This document shows, in pieces, positions 51,823-59,523 of a stretch of 64,000 nt of DNA. Every line of letters starts with the position of its first letter. The first letter of the stretch is position 1. A program made the translations under genes and the position numbers. The notes under the pieces were generated by a model that had not been told where the DNA came from, did not search any database, and saw only the letters and a program-made list of their open reading frames with translations. Origin of the DNA: CAZXGD01 sp046350455 (lineage in GTDB: Bacteria; Planctomycetota; Phycisphaerae; Phycisphaerales; SM1A02); assembly GCA_046350455.1 (NCBI GenBank), contig JAXMAM010000007.1, positions 62,001 through 126,000 of the forward strand, given 5' to 3'.

Positions 51823-53117
51823 CGCCAGCGAAGCCACAGCATGGTGATCACCGAAACCAGCAACGCCCCGGCCGCCACGAACCACCAGTTTCGTCCGTCG
51901 TCATAATCGAGGCGATACGCAGCTCCGTTCAGTGCGCTTGGGGTGAAGTAGGCCACGTCGTTCTGGAAGTCAAGAACGGTGTTGAAGCGCTTGAGGACAT
52001 CCATCCCGAGGTGACCGCTCAACCCGTCGTCGGAGTCCAAGCCGTTCGTTCGCACGTGAATCGGTAGGTCGCGCAGCTCCAGAGATCCAACCCGCAATCG
52101 AGGCAGAAGCAGAACCTCGTTTCGCGTGGTCCCTTCGCCCACGCCGCGCATCCGGCTGGTGCCAAGCGACTTCATGGGACCCGGAAGCTGTTGCTGCACA
52201 GCAGTTGCCCGGTTCAGGTAGACGCTTGCGCTCGATCCCGTGTCCAGCACCAGCCATTCCTTGAATGCTTCGGGGCCACCCTCGAACTGTGCCTGAACCG
52301 CGGGAAGAGTTCCTTGGAACTGGATTGGAAGCATGGTCCATGTTGCCGCACTCTTCGGCACCGAGTCATGGATGCGCACGAGCATCGCGTCGTAGTCGAA
52401 CTCCACCACCTTGTCGTCAAACAAGTTGTGGCCCACGATGCCGTCAGACTGATCGGCCTGCCTTTCAATGAGCAGCACCGATTCATGGTCCCAGCGCAAG
52501 CGCCCAATCGCGACCCGGTTGTCGTTGCTCGTGTCGCGGGTTGTCGTGCCACCGGTCCCTGCGTTGTCCACTCTGCCGTCGATTCGAACGTTTGGGTTTT
52601 TGTCTTTCGCGGATGGAAAGAGAACAAGAGTGTCGGCGCCCATGTCGAGCAGTAGGTCGAGCGGTTCCGAGTCGTTGATACGGCCCGTGATGTGGATCTT
52701 GTGATCACCGCCGATCGTGAACGGGATGGCGTCTTCAGCTAGAGCGCCTGATGCCCCTTCCATGCGACAGGATTCGCGCATGGTCGAAATCCGCGTCAGG
52801 CACCGGTGCTTGTCCTGGAGCAGGATGACGAAGTCATGGGTCTGGCCAGGCTGCACCTGGAATGAGATTGAGTCGACATCAGTGCGAAAGGTGATCGTCC
52901 GTTCGCCCTTCGACCGACGGGCGTAGTAGACGTCGCGCTCAACCTCTGGCGAAGCACTCCAAGCTCCACGCAACAGGCGATTCCCATCCTGAATGTCAAC
53001 ACGTGGGGAACCGGCACGCACCACAGGAAGTGGATCATCACCGGCCACCGCCTTGCCAACGAGCAGGTCCAGAGTGAGAAGCGAAAGTGCAAGGGGTGCC
53101 AGCCGAACGAGTTTCAA
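51795..53117 (-). CDS. Cassette gene: secreted double aspartyl-protease-like protein
   Basis: 440 residues with a signal peptide (APLALSLLTLDLLVG), a first domain to residue ~130, and then two retropepsin-like halves: DLLLDMGADTLVLFPS (residues ~150-166, motif DMGA) and LVLDTGSSASVYLNRA (residues ~285-300, motif DTGS), each with a downstream hydrophobic-Gly block (GIVGHNLFDD and GHLGMDVLKRFN). This is the arrangement of a fused two-domain aspartyl protease. A C-terminal membrane helix (WWFVAAGALLVSVITMLWL) would anchor it with the catalytic part in the periplasm. At 1.3 kb it is one of the longest genes of the array. Confidence 0.8.
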   Translation of the reverse strand: MKLVRLAPLALSLLTLDLLVGKAVAGDDPLPVVRAGSPRVDIQDGNRLLRGAWSASPEVERDVYYARRSKGERTITFRTDVDSISFQVQPGQTHDFVILLQDKHRCLTRISTMRESCRMEGASGALAEDAIPFTIGGDHKIHITGRINDSEPLDLLLDMGADTLVLFPSAKDKNPNVRIDGRVDNAGTGGTTTRDTSNDNRVAIGRLRWDHESVLLIERQADQSDGIVGHNLFDDKVVEFDYDAMLVRIHDSVPKSAATWTMLPIQFQGTLPAVQAQFEGGPEAFKEWLVLDTGSSASVYLNRATAVQQQLPGPMKSLGTSRMRGVGEGTTRNEVLLLPRLRVGSLELRDLPIHVRTNGLDSDDGLSGHLGMDVLKRFNTVLDFQNDVAYFTPSALNGAAYRLDYDDGRNWWFVAAGALLVSVITMLWLRWRAIARSVRG

Positions 53118-53149
53118 GTGCGGATCCCTTCCGGTGGACTACATGGGGA

Positions 53150-53235
53150 CGAGCAGTTGTGATGCGCCGCACGCGGGAGTGCGGGTTGAGCCTTCACCCA
53201 TCGAAGAGTCTAGTCCGCGCGGCGAGTCGCTACCG
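53150..53235 (-). repeat. Possible degenerate attC site C
   Basis: CAGTTGTGATGCGCCGCACGC and GTGCGGGTTGA, followed by TCTAGTCCGCGCGG, partly match the array core, between the starts and stops of the neighbouring genes. Outer boxes are not recognisable. Confidence 0.4.
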
Positions 53236-53285
53236 ACCCTCACACCGCGTGGACAAGCGTGGCGGCCGCCGCGGGCTGCGCGTTG

Positions 53286-53696
53286 CTATCGCAAGCGGGC
53301 GTACGCCGCGGCGCTCGCCAAGGCGTGGATAGCCAGAAGCGCAATCCAAGCACGCCAGTGCTTGCGCGGGGGCCACTTCTGGATCATCACGTGGCCGTAG
53401 AGCGGGCCCTGCAGCAGACCGATCCAGATCGCAGTCGGAGGCGCAAGGAAGTTGGAGAAGGCCAGAAGCAAGGAGTATGGAATGGCCATGGCGAACAGCG
53501 GCTTCTCGCTGCTCACGCCGATGATCGCTCCCATGACGAAGACCATTCCCGGCAGCACGAAGCTGCTCAAGGACATCATTGCAACGACGAAGGCCAACTC
53601 CCGCAGCTTCGAACAAATCTGCGAGCCGGAAGGCCAGCCGTTGGGCCACGGTCCGTGCGAAGGATCAGGCTTCAGCGTGACGCGCGACATATGCAT
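53286..53696 (-). CDS. Cassette gene: membrane protein of unknown function
   Basis: 136 residues from the ATG at 53694-53696. It has about four hydrophobic segments (ELAFVVAMMSLSSFVLPGM, FVMGAIIGV, FAMAIPYSLLLAFSNFLAPP, AWIALLAIHALASAAAY). Function unknown. It overlaps the 3' end of the methyltransferase gene by 32 bp, and no attC lies between them, so it belongs to the same cassette. Earlier starts (to 53780) would extend the overlap. Confidence 0.6.
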   Translation of the reverse strand: MHMSRVTLKPDPSHGPWPNGWPSGSQICSKLRELAFVVAMMSLSSFVLPGMVFVMGAIIGVSSEKPLFAMAIPYSLLLAFSNFLAPPTAIWIGLLQGPLYGHVMIQKWPPRKHWRAWIALLAIHALASAAAYARLR

Positions 53697-54411
53697 TGAA
53701 CCCGAGGCTACGACGTCCATGCCTTTCATAGTTCGCAAACCAAGCCAATGCGCGGGTTCGAAGTGACTCGCCTTCTTCAAGTGGGAGACTGGCTGCGAAT
53801 CTGATGCGCCCGCTCAGGACAGCCCGCTCGTAGCTCTCCCACGAAGAGTGAGACGCCGCGCATTCATGCTCGACCAACAACCCGCACGCTGCCAAGACGC
53901 TCTGCCCTTCCGAGGCGAACCAGTAGAGATCCCTTTGCCCCCCAAGCATGGCCAGATACTCCTCGGCTGGCTCTGCGTTCCAGACAAGATCTGCAAACAC
54001 CAGCACACCGTGTGGGTTCATGAGCTCCTTGCAGCGTCGCAGCGCCTCTCGAGGGCTTCCGACCGCGCCCGAGGAACCAATGCACACCACCAGATCGAAT
54101 TGCCGTCCCTCGTCCTCTTGGAGAGATCGCTCCAGGAAGGCAACACTCCCGACGAGCCTGGTGTCCTTGGCTGTCCTCCTTCCTCGCTCAAGAAATGCAG
54201 GGTTCACGTCGATCGCCACCACGTCAATTGGCGCTCGTGCGGCCAAGCCCACAGAGAAAGCGCCCGGGCCACAGCCGATATCCAGAGCGGTCGCGGGGTT
54301 GTGTCGCAAGGCTTGGAGTATCAGGCCATCCATCTGGGCGGTCGACAACGGATTGGCGTGTGGAATCTCCTCATGCGCAGCCGCCGAAATTCGGTCACGG
54401 AGAGGGATCAT
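53665..54411 (-). CDS. Cassette gene: SAM-dependent methyltransferase
   Basis: 248 residues. Motif I is ALDIGCGPGAFSVGLAA (~residue 43), then DVVAIDVNPAFLERGRR, FDLVVCIGSSGAVGS and LMNPHGVLVFADLVWN are motifs I-post to III, in the order of class I methyltransferases. The domain is complete. The substrate is unknown; small-molecule methylation is likely. The start ATG at 54409-54411 overlaps the upstream zinc-ribbon gene by 17 bp, so three overlapping genes (53286-54823) form one cassette. Confidence 0.8.
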   Translation of the reverse strand: MIPLRDRISAAAHEEIPHANPLSTAQMDGLILQALRHNPATALDIGCGPGAFSVGLAARAPIDVVAIDVNPAFLERGRRTAKDTRLVGSVAFLERSLQEDEGRQFDLVVCIGSSGAVGSPREALRRCKELMNPHGVLVFADLVWNAEPAEEYLAMLGGQRDLYWFASEGQSVLAACGLLVEHECAASHSSWESYERAVLSGRIRFAASLPLEEGESLRTRALAWFANYERHGRRSLGFNAYVARHAEA

Positions 54412-54823
54412 CGATTGTGAGGCGCCGACGATTCGGCCTGCTCGCCGGCGGTTCGGACCCGCCAGCGTCAGCGGCGCGGGGAGATCGTTTGCCGTACGCG
54501 ATTCCGACCAACTGGGGCGCGCCGAGCAAGCAGTACACCCCAAGCAGGAGCGACCCAGCCCCTGCGATGCCGTAGGACTCGATCGTCGAATCTGCGCGAT
54601 CGGCCGGGAGTGCCCGCCACGCGCTAATCGCCGCAACACCGTACTGAAAGGCCGCCGCGAGATACCACATTCCGAGCAGGCGGATTCCCATGACGAACCA
54701 CTCGCGCGGACGCGTCGCGCCGGCGCTGGGCACGATGAGCCACGAGCATTGCGGGCAACAGGTGCCCACCTGCCGGCCTTCAAGGCTGTGACCGCATGAT
54801 GGACAATCGAAACTGCGTGCCAT
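54395..54823 (-). CDS. Cassette gene: zinc-ribbon membrane protein
   Basis: 142 residues. An N-terminal zinc ribbon FDCPSCGHSLEGRQVG..CCPQCSW (two CxxC) is followed by about three membrane helices (WFVMGIRLLGMWYLAAAFQ, GAGSLLLGVYCLLGAPQLV) and a basic tail RRRLTIDDPSP. Function unknown. First gene of a three-gene cassette. Confidence 0.68.
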   Translation of the reverse strand: MARSFDCPSCGHSLEGRQVGTCCPQCSWLIVPSAGATRPREWFVMGIRLLGMWYLAAAFQYGVAAISAWRALPADRADSTIESYGIAGAGSLLLGVYCLLGAPQLVGIAYGKRSPRAADAGGSEPPASRPNRRRLTIDDPSP

Positions 54824-54865
54824 GTGTCTGCCCTCGCCAAGAATGGGCACCCGCCGACTGAAGGT

Positions 54866-54958
54866 GGCGCACGTTGCGTTGTGCCTGACGCAAGCGTGGC
54901 CAGGGAGCGCGTGCTCCTGCGTGGATGCTAGCCACGCTCATCCCGCAGGTTGTTGGAT
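54866..54958 (-). repeat. attC site E
   Basis: About 93 bp: GTTGCGTTGTGCCTGACGC, inner GATGCTAGCC, and the right box GTTGGAT (54952-54958) that fits GTTRRRY. The left box is unclear. The stop of the next gene (54938-54940) falls inside. Confidence 0.7.
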
Positions 54959-55153
54959 TGCCCTATCGATCAGGCCGGTGGAAACAAAGAGGCCCAGCAG
55001 GAGCGGTCCAACATGCGCCACCAATTTGAGGAATCCTGCAGGGCCATCAGCGATAGACGCCGCAACCATTGGCAGGATGAACGAGAGCAACGTTGCGCAA
55101 ACCCAGATGGTGGCATTTGTGGCAATGAGCTTCTTTTTCGCGGACGGTGCCAT
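54938..55153 (-). CDS. Cassette gene: small membrane protein
   Basis: 71 residues, MAPSAKKKLIATNATIWVC, with two membrane helices (LLSFILPMVAASIADG, KLVAHVGPLLLGLFVST). Unknown function. The ATG is at 55151-55153. Confidence 0.58.
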   Translation of the reverse strand: MAPSAKKKLIATNATIWVCATLLSFILPMVAASIADGPAGFLKLVAHVGPLLLGLFVSTGLIDRAIQQPAG

Positions 55154-55189
55154 GGCGCTCCTATCAAAGCGGAGATGCCGACGCCTGCC

Positions 55190-55259
55190 GCTCAACGTTC
55201 GAACAGCCTCGCCTGCTGGCAGGTGTGACGTGGACAATACACAGCGATTCTTGTTCGGA
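55190..55259 (-). repeat. Divergent attC-like site F
   Basis: 70 bp with GCTCAAC (55190-55196, fits RYYYAAC) and GTTCGGA (55253-55259) as outer boxes and a short inverted core. It lacks the shared array core, so it may be a different attC lineage. Confidence 0.5.
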
Positions 55260-55264
55260 ATAGA

Positions 55265-56428
55265 TCATCTATGCAGCGACGCCTCATGGTCGGCGACAAG
55301 GGCGGTGAGGAGATCCTTGAATGGTGTCTCGACTGCATCATCGCTGACATTCGTCACGATCAGCACCGCAAAGTCCTTGGACGGCGCGAGGGTCGCCTCA
55401 GCCAACCAGAAGCCGTTGCTGCCAATGTGCCGGAGGATCCGCCCACCGGCCCACGCTTCCTCTGCCACCACCCATCCTGGTGAGTACTCCCACTCGTTTC
55501 TGCAGGGCGAATGGAGGCGCTGCCAGGTTGGAGACTTGAGATAGCGCTCATCGCCACGCTCACCACGGAGATGCGCTGCCACGAATCTGGCCCAATCGGC
55601 GAGTGTCGTGTGGATTGATCCGGCCGGCCCGGTGGCCGCGGGATTGTCGGCGCCTGCACCGAGTGCGATCGGCTGCCATCCATCTGCGCCGCGGGTGTGC
55701 CCCAAGGGTTGATCCAGCTTCCCCGGCGTTCCTGGTGCGCCAAATCCAGTACGGGTCATGCCGAGCGGTTCGAAGACCTCGCGCTGCATCAGGTCTTCCC
55801 AGGAGGAGTCGGTCAACTGCTCCATCATGACTCCGGCGACGATGAAGCCCGAGTTGGAGTAGACGGTCGCGGTGTTTGGTGTCGTTGAAGGCGCGGACCT
55901 GAGCCCCTGCTCTACGAAGAACCGGCGCTGCTCACGGGGTGAACCGCCCCGAGCGGCCATCTCCTGCCACAAATCCTCGCTGAAGTTGAGAGGCGCACCA
56001 GAACGGTGGCTCAGCAACCAGGAGATCGGCACGTCCTTCCATGCCGGGTTGATCGCAGACCCAAAGACGGCGCCGATCGTGGTTTCCCAGGTGAGCACGC
56101 CACGGTCAATCAAGCGGGCAGCGAGCGTTGCGGTCAAGGCCTTGGTGCACGAACCGATGTGCCACTGGTCCTCGACGGTCACCTTCTCGGTTTCCGTCCA
56201 TGAGCGGAGGCCGACAGCGCCGATGGCTTCGATGCCATCGGAAGTCACGACGGCGGCACCGAGCGCGGGGAGCCGACTCCGCTGCAGCACTGGCTCGATG
56301 ATCCCAGAGAGGTCCCGCGGGACAGGCGCAGCAGCCGGGGCCTTTTGCTCAGGCGGCCCGCATGAGCTCAAGGAGCTGCTGAGAAGCGCTAGGGTCCCCC
56401 AGCGTGTAGCAAGCGATTGGAGCGTCAT
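55265..56428 (-). CDS. Cassette gene: beta-lactamase-family serine hydrolase (class C fold), lipoprotein
   Basis: 387 residues. A lipoprotein signal (LALLSSSLSSC) precedes the catalytic domain. The active-site SCTK (SxxK) lies in WHIGSCTKALTATLAARLI, the second motif YSN in TATVYSNSGFIVAG, and the third, normally KTG, is HIG in LRHIGSNGFWLAE, as in DD-peptidases, esterases and penicillin-binding proteins of the family. GVLTWETTIGAVFGS is also conserved. Its substrate could be a beta-lactam, an ester or a peptide. Similar cassettes carry resistance genes in mobile integrons, but resistance cannot be inferred. Confidence 0.85.
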   Translation of the reverse strand: MTLQSLATRWGTLALLSSSLSSCGPPEQKAPAAAPVPRDLSGIIEPVLQRSRLPALGAAVVTSDGIEAIGAVGLRSWTETEKVTVEDQWHIGSCTKALTATLAARLIDRGVLTWETTIGAVFGSAINPAWKDVPISWLLSHRSGAPLNFSEDLWQEMAARGGSPREQRRFFVEQGLRSAPSTTPNTATVYSNSGFIVAGVMMEQLTDSSWEDLMQREVFEPLGMTRTGFGAPGTPGKLDQPLGHTRGADGWQPIALGAGADNPAATGPAGSIHTTLADWARFVAAHLRGERGDERYLKSPTWQRLHSPCRNEWEYSPGWVVAEEAWAGGRILRHIGSNGFWLAEATLAPSKDFAVLIVTNVSDDAVETPFKDLLTALVADHEASLHR

Positions 56429-56497
56429 GGTGAAGGCTGGCCTCGTCTCTACAGAGGGTGGGGCTGACTGCCCGCACATGGTTCGGGCGACGGTCCC

Positions 56498-56857
56498 TCA
56501 ACTGAGCCAAGGGAAAGCCATCAGTCTGAGGTGCTCTGGCGTGTAGCCCCGACTTCGCGCCCAGTCCGTCTGACACAGCAACTCCAGACTCCTACGACGC
56601 ATGGCGCGAATGCGCGGGAAACCGATGATCGCCAGATAGATGACGAACAGCGCCGACAAGACCACACCGACCTGCCAGGACCAAAGCCACGAACTGACCG
56701 ACACCCCGAACGGCATGGCGAACCACTGCCCGACGTCCGCGCCGCGCTGGCGGGCATCGGTCATGAGCTGGGCGTGCTCAGCTGGCGTGAGGTGTGCGCA
56801 AATCTCGCGAACCTCCGGAGACTGGAACGGCGACCAGGTGGATTGCATGATCTTCAT
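56498..56857 (-). CDS. Cassette gene: small membrane protein
   Basis: 119 residues (MKIMQSTWSPFQSPEVREI), with a helix pair AELMTDARQRGADV, one or two membrane helices (WLWSWQVGVVLSALFVIYLAII) and a basic C-terminus (RIRAMRRRSLELLCQ). Function unknown. It sits 70 bp from the hydrolase gene; the gap has no clear attC, so they may share a cassette. Confidence 0.55.
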   Translation of the reverse strand: MKIMQSTWSPFQSPEVREICAHLTPAEHAQLMTDARQRGADVGQWFAMPFGVSVSSWLWSWQVGVVLSALFVIYLAIIGFPRIRAMRRRSLELLCQTDWARSRGYTPEHLRLMAFPWLS

Positions 56858-56872
56858 AGCCTGCGCGAGCCG

Positions 56873-56960
56873 TCCGAACGTTGCGCGTTGCCGCACGCCA
56901 GCGCGGGCGGCCAGCTCGCTTTCCCGCGCAGATGCTAGCTCGCGCCGCGCTGAAGGCGAG
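56873..56960 (-). repeat. attC site H
   Basis: TCCGAAC (56873-56879) and CGTTGCGCGTTGCCGCACGCC with inner AGATGCTAGC match the array core; the right end is poorly defined. Confidence 0.65.
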
Positions 56961-57052
56961 GGGCTCGATCTCATCCTTCCCTGGCTGCAGATGCACGCGT
57001 AGAGCCCCACGAAGGCGTTGAAGGGAACGCCGACGGCATTCCAACCACGCGG

Positions 57053-57397
57053 TCAAGACTCCGGGTCGTACATGAACTCACGAAGCTCCTGGGCACACCT
57101 GCAACCAGCGGCGATCTTCGCTGCCCACCTTTGGGCCTCCTCGCGGCTCGGCACCTTGAGTACGCAGAAGCCCCCGTTGAGTTTGGCCGTCTCTGCGTAG
57201 GTTCCTGGGGAGGCTGCACCGCTTGCGGACACCATGACGGGCAACACGGACTCGTTGATGCCGCCACCGAACACGTACACCCCAGCTGCTTTGGCCTCGC
57301 GAATCACTGCGTGGCTTGACTCGCTTACCGCGGGCAGGTCTGCCTGAGAGATGTGGTCCATCGCAGACGCTGGGAAGGAAATCAGATAGTGCTTCAT
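57053..57397 (-). CDS. Cassette gene: YCII-like (DGPF) domain protein
   Basis: 114 residues from the ATG at 57395-57397. KHYLISFPASAMDHISQADL, EAKAAGVYVFGGGINES, AKLNGGFCVLKVPSREEAQRWAAKIA and CAQELREFMYDPES follow the YCII pattern of an alpha-beta dimeric sandwich. YCII-related proteins are small, often dimeric and of unclear function; some are associated with sigma-factor genes. There is no attC in the 91 bp before the next gene on its right. Confidence 0.72.
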   Translation of the reverse strand: MKHYLISFPASAMDHISQADLPAVSESSHAVIREAKAAGVYVFGGGINESVLPVMVSASGAASPGTYAETAKLNGGFCVLKVPSREEAQRWAAKIAAGCRCAQELREFMYDPES

Positions 57398-57488
57398 GGC
57401 AGACCAGTATGCAGGCATCGCGCTTCCACTTGCTCTGGAAATCTGCCGGGCATGGCAAAGCGCCCGCATCAGCGGTGGCACGCCGCAT

Positions 57489-57872
57489 TCACCGCCCGCG
57501 TTCGCCGAACGCAATCCTGTACCCATTCAGATCCTCAACCACCATCTCCAGAATCCCATGAGGCGCCATCTGCGGCGCGGACTGGATTCTCGCGTCGCGG
57601 CTTTGAAGATCGGCGTGGAGACTGTGTAGGTCATCGACATACACGTAGACATCTCGTTCAAACGCAGGCCGCTCCGCTCGCGGTGGGTCACCGCGACGAA
57701 TCTGAAAGTGAATCCACACACCCGGGCGCTTCACGATGGCGTAGACGCCACCGGGCTCGTCAGGCGATGGTTGAAACACGCCATCGATCGGATCCAGGCT
57801 GAAGCCAAGCACATCGCGATAGTATTCGGCGGCCTGACGCACGTGTCGGACGCCTAGAACGGGAGATGCCAT
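57489..57872 (-). CDS. Cassette gene: glyoxalase/bleomycin-resistance fold protein
   Basis: 127 residues. VLGVRHVRQAAEYYRDVLGFSLD begins the first VOC module, with VYAIVKRPGVWIHFQIRRG and, in the second module, VYVYVDDLHSLHADLQSRD and ILEMVVEDLNGYRIAFGER. This is the paired beta-alpha-beta-beta-beta arrangement of VOC proteins. Members include metal-dependent dioxygenases, glyoxalases and drug-sequestering resistance proteins. The candidate metal ligands are His and Glu in WIHF and ILEMVVED. The start ATG is at 57870-57872. It may share a cassette with the YCII-like gene. Confidence 0.78.
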   Translation of the reverse strand: MASPVLGVRHVRQAAEYYRDVLGFSLDPIDGVFQPSPDEPGGVYAIVKRPGVWIHFQIRRGDPPRAERPAFERDVYVYVDDLHSLHADLQSRDARIQSAPQMAPHGILEMVVEDLNGYRIAFGERGR

Positions 57873-57884
57873 CCATGCATCGCT

Positions 57885-57975
57885 TTTCAACTTGGACCTC
57901 CTCAGGTGCGGCCAGGGAGCAAACTCGCTCGCGTGAATGCTAGCCCGCGCTGCGTGACAGCACCAATGCTCAGGT
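57885..57975 (-). repeat. attC site J
   Basis: A TTTCAAC-like left end, core TCAGGTGCGGCCAGGGAGC, inner GAATGCTAGCCCGCGC and GACAGCACCAATGCTCAGG match the consensus. The right box is not clear. Confidence 0.65.
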
Positions 57976-57984
57976 GGACCGCCG

Positions 57985-58626
57985 CTAAGGAGGCGAGTCA
58001 ACTTTGGGGAACACGGTCTTGGGTGGTGATTGTGCAGCAATCCACGGGCGATCGGTTGCAATGGAATCTGGCGATTTGCTTATGCGCTGGTACCAGAGGT
58101 CCACTTGTGTGCGATTCGGATTGGCCAGCCACTTCGCAAACGCGGGAAGCTCTTCGCTTGGCATAGCAGAGACCAGCGGAGACAAAAGGCTTGTGTCCCA
58201 TGCCAGCGGCACTCGGAAGGAGCAGCCTCGCACGAACGCCTGCCCGTACAAGTTGCCTACGCGTACCCAGCTCGGCTGCCAAGAGTGCGTGATTGGCAAG
58301 CCGGCTGCAACAAGCCGGGCTTCAAGGACTGACGGAGACTCATGTCCGCCCGTCGGGATGCCCAAACACGTGCAGCTCTTGCGCTTTGACAGCGTGAATT
58401 CGCACACCTCGCCAACATCGGTGTAGACCGGCAGGAAGTATCCGGCGACTGCGATGGCGAGAATGATGGCAGCAGTAGCGAGGACGACAACCCCGCGACG
58501 CGACAGGCGACGCGCCGTGCCAGTGACTGTGGCTCCACACTCTGGACAGCGTGATCCGAGGGTCGCGGGCGGGTGAATCTCGTAGCGACAGGTCGGGCAC
58601 TTGAGCGAAGTCTGTTTACTTGCCAT
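57985..58626 (-). CDS. Cassette gene: zinc-ribbon membrane protein
   Basis: 213 residues. An N-terminal zinc ribbon, KCPTCRYEIHPPATLGSRCP (CPTC...CPEC pattern, last Cys pair in CPECGATV), one membrane helix (GVVVLATAAIILAIAVAGYF) and an extracytoplasmic domain with four Cys (TLSKRKSCTCLGIPTGGHES and VRGCSFRVPLAW). It resembles the other zinc-ribbon cassette genes in plan but is not obviously homologous over the second half. Function unknown. Confidence 0.65.
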   Translation of the reverse strand: MASKQTSLKCPTCRYEIHPPATLGSRCPECGATVTGTARRLSRRGVVVLATAAIILAIAVAGYFLPVYTDVGEVCEFTLSKRKSCTCLGIPTGGHESPSVLEARLVAAGLPITHSWQPSWVRVGNLYGQAFVRGCSFRVPLAWDTSLLSPLVSAMPSEELPAFAKWLANPNRTQVDLWYQRISKSPDSIATDRPWIAAQSPPKTVFPKVDSPP

Positions 58627-58640
58627 GCCCTGGTGCGTGG

Positions 58641-58744
58641 GTCCAACAACGAGCTGCCGCACACGCCAGAGCAGAAGCTGGGCACCCGCCCTTGCGCAGG
58701 GCGAAGACCCAGGCTTACGTGTGGGCACGAATGCTTCGTTACGC
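58641..58744 (-). repeat. attC site K
   Basis: 104 bp. GTCCAAC (58641-58647) fits RYYYAAC. It is followed by AACGAGCTGCCGCACACGCC and, at the right, TTCGTTACGCATC with GTTACGC at 58738-58744. The stop codon of the next gene (58739-58741) lies inside it. Confidence 0.8.
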
Positions 58745-59260
58745 ATCTGGCTTGACGATGGGCGTCGTGACGTTCGTCGGAAACGCGTATCCACACTCGG
58801 AGCACCTGCCAGCTGCGCACTCCGAGACGTCGTAGCCGCAGTGCGAGCAGAGTGTGCGCGTGCCTACCGACTCCGGGCGCGGCGGAGTGAGCAGCGCTTT
58901 CACAAGAATGCAGATGAAGAGCACTCCGGTCGCCCGACCCGTCACCGAAAGCGCCATGTGCGCCGGCCCGTATGCACCCATCACCGCAAACGTAGGCAAG
59001 AGCAAGCCTGCGCCAAAAAAGTAGAGAGCGGCGCCGAGGAACCTGCAGTGCCGGCGCTCCGTGACCAGGCTGGCTACCGCGTAAAGCAAGAGCACCGGAA
59101 TGAGGCCGCGCGCAAGGTGAGGGAGGAACTCCGCCCACATGCCGCTCAGCGTGGTCGATCTGAACTGGCCATATGCAAGCAGGAAGGCGGGACCTTCGGC
59201 GAACAGCATCATTGGGACCTCGACACGAGAAGATCCGCATTGCGCCTTGGAAGGATGCAT
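58739..59260 (-). CDS. Cassette gene: membrane protein with C-terminal zinc ribbon
   Basis: 173 residues (ATG 59258-59260; a shorter start at 59213-59215 is possible). It has four to five membrane helices (MMLFAEGPAFLLAYGQ, GLIPVLLLYAVASLVTE, FLGAALYFFGAGLLLPTF, ATGVLFICILVKALLTPP), then CSHCGYDVSECAAGRCSECGYAF, a zinc ribbon of the CxxCG...CxECG type. The same tail occurs on 61017, 61727 and 62614. Function unknown. Confidence 0.68.
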   Translation of the reverse strand: MHPSKAQCGSSRVEVPMMLFAEGPAFLLAYGQFRSTTLSGMWAEFLPHLARGLIPVLLLYAVASLVTERRHCRFLGAALYFFGAGLLLPTFAVMGAYGPAHMALSVTGRATGVLFICILVKALLTPPRPESVGTRTLCSHCGYDVSECAAGRCSECGYAFPTNVTTPIVKPDA

Positions 59261-59281
59261 GAAAGTTGAAGGTCTGCTTGC

Positions 59282-59347
59282 CTCCAACCACGAGTCCTGC
59301 CGCACGCCAGTGCAGCTGCGGGCGAATGCGCGGGCGCACGGTTGGAG
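59282..59347 (-). repeat. attC site L
   Basis: 66 bp: CTCCAAC (59282-59288) and GTTGGAG (59341-59347) with core CCTGCCGCACGCCAGTGCAG. A shorter member of the array. Confidence 0.7.
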
Positions 59348-59397
59348 CGTTCCCCGTGCTGCCCTGTGCGCTGCGCGACTGGCGAGAAGTCCTGCCT

Positions 59398-59481
59398 TCA
59401 GCGGCCGTCCCGATGGATCAGCGTGACTTGCACCTTGCCGCAGTGCGGGCAGTGATAGGAGATTGGACTGCCCCACCGCAT
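59398..59481 (-). CDS. Possible 27-residue zinc-ribbon micro-ORF
   Basis: ATG at 59479-59481 to TGA at 59398-59400, reading MRWGSPISYHCPHCGKVQV then TLIHRDGR. The CPHCG knuckle and length suggest the broken remnant of a larger zinc-ribbon gene, or a small peptide. The rest of the ~165-bp gap between attC L and the next gene has no other coding signal. Confidence 0.3.
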   Translation of the reverse strand: MRWGSPISYHCPHCGKVQVTLIHRDGR

Positions 59482-59523
59482 GGTGGTTCGGCCGAGACCA
59501 GCGAACTCACTCCGCACACTCCC

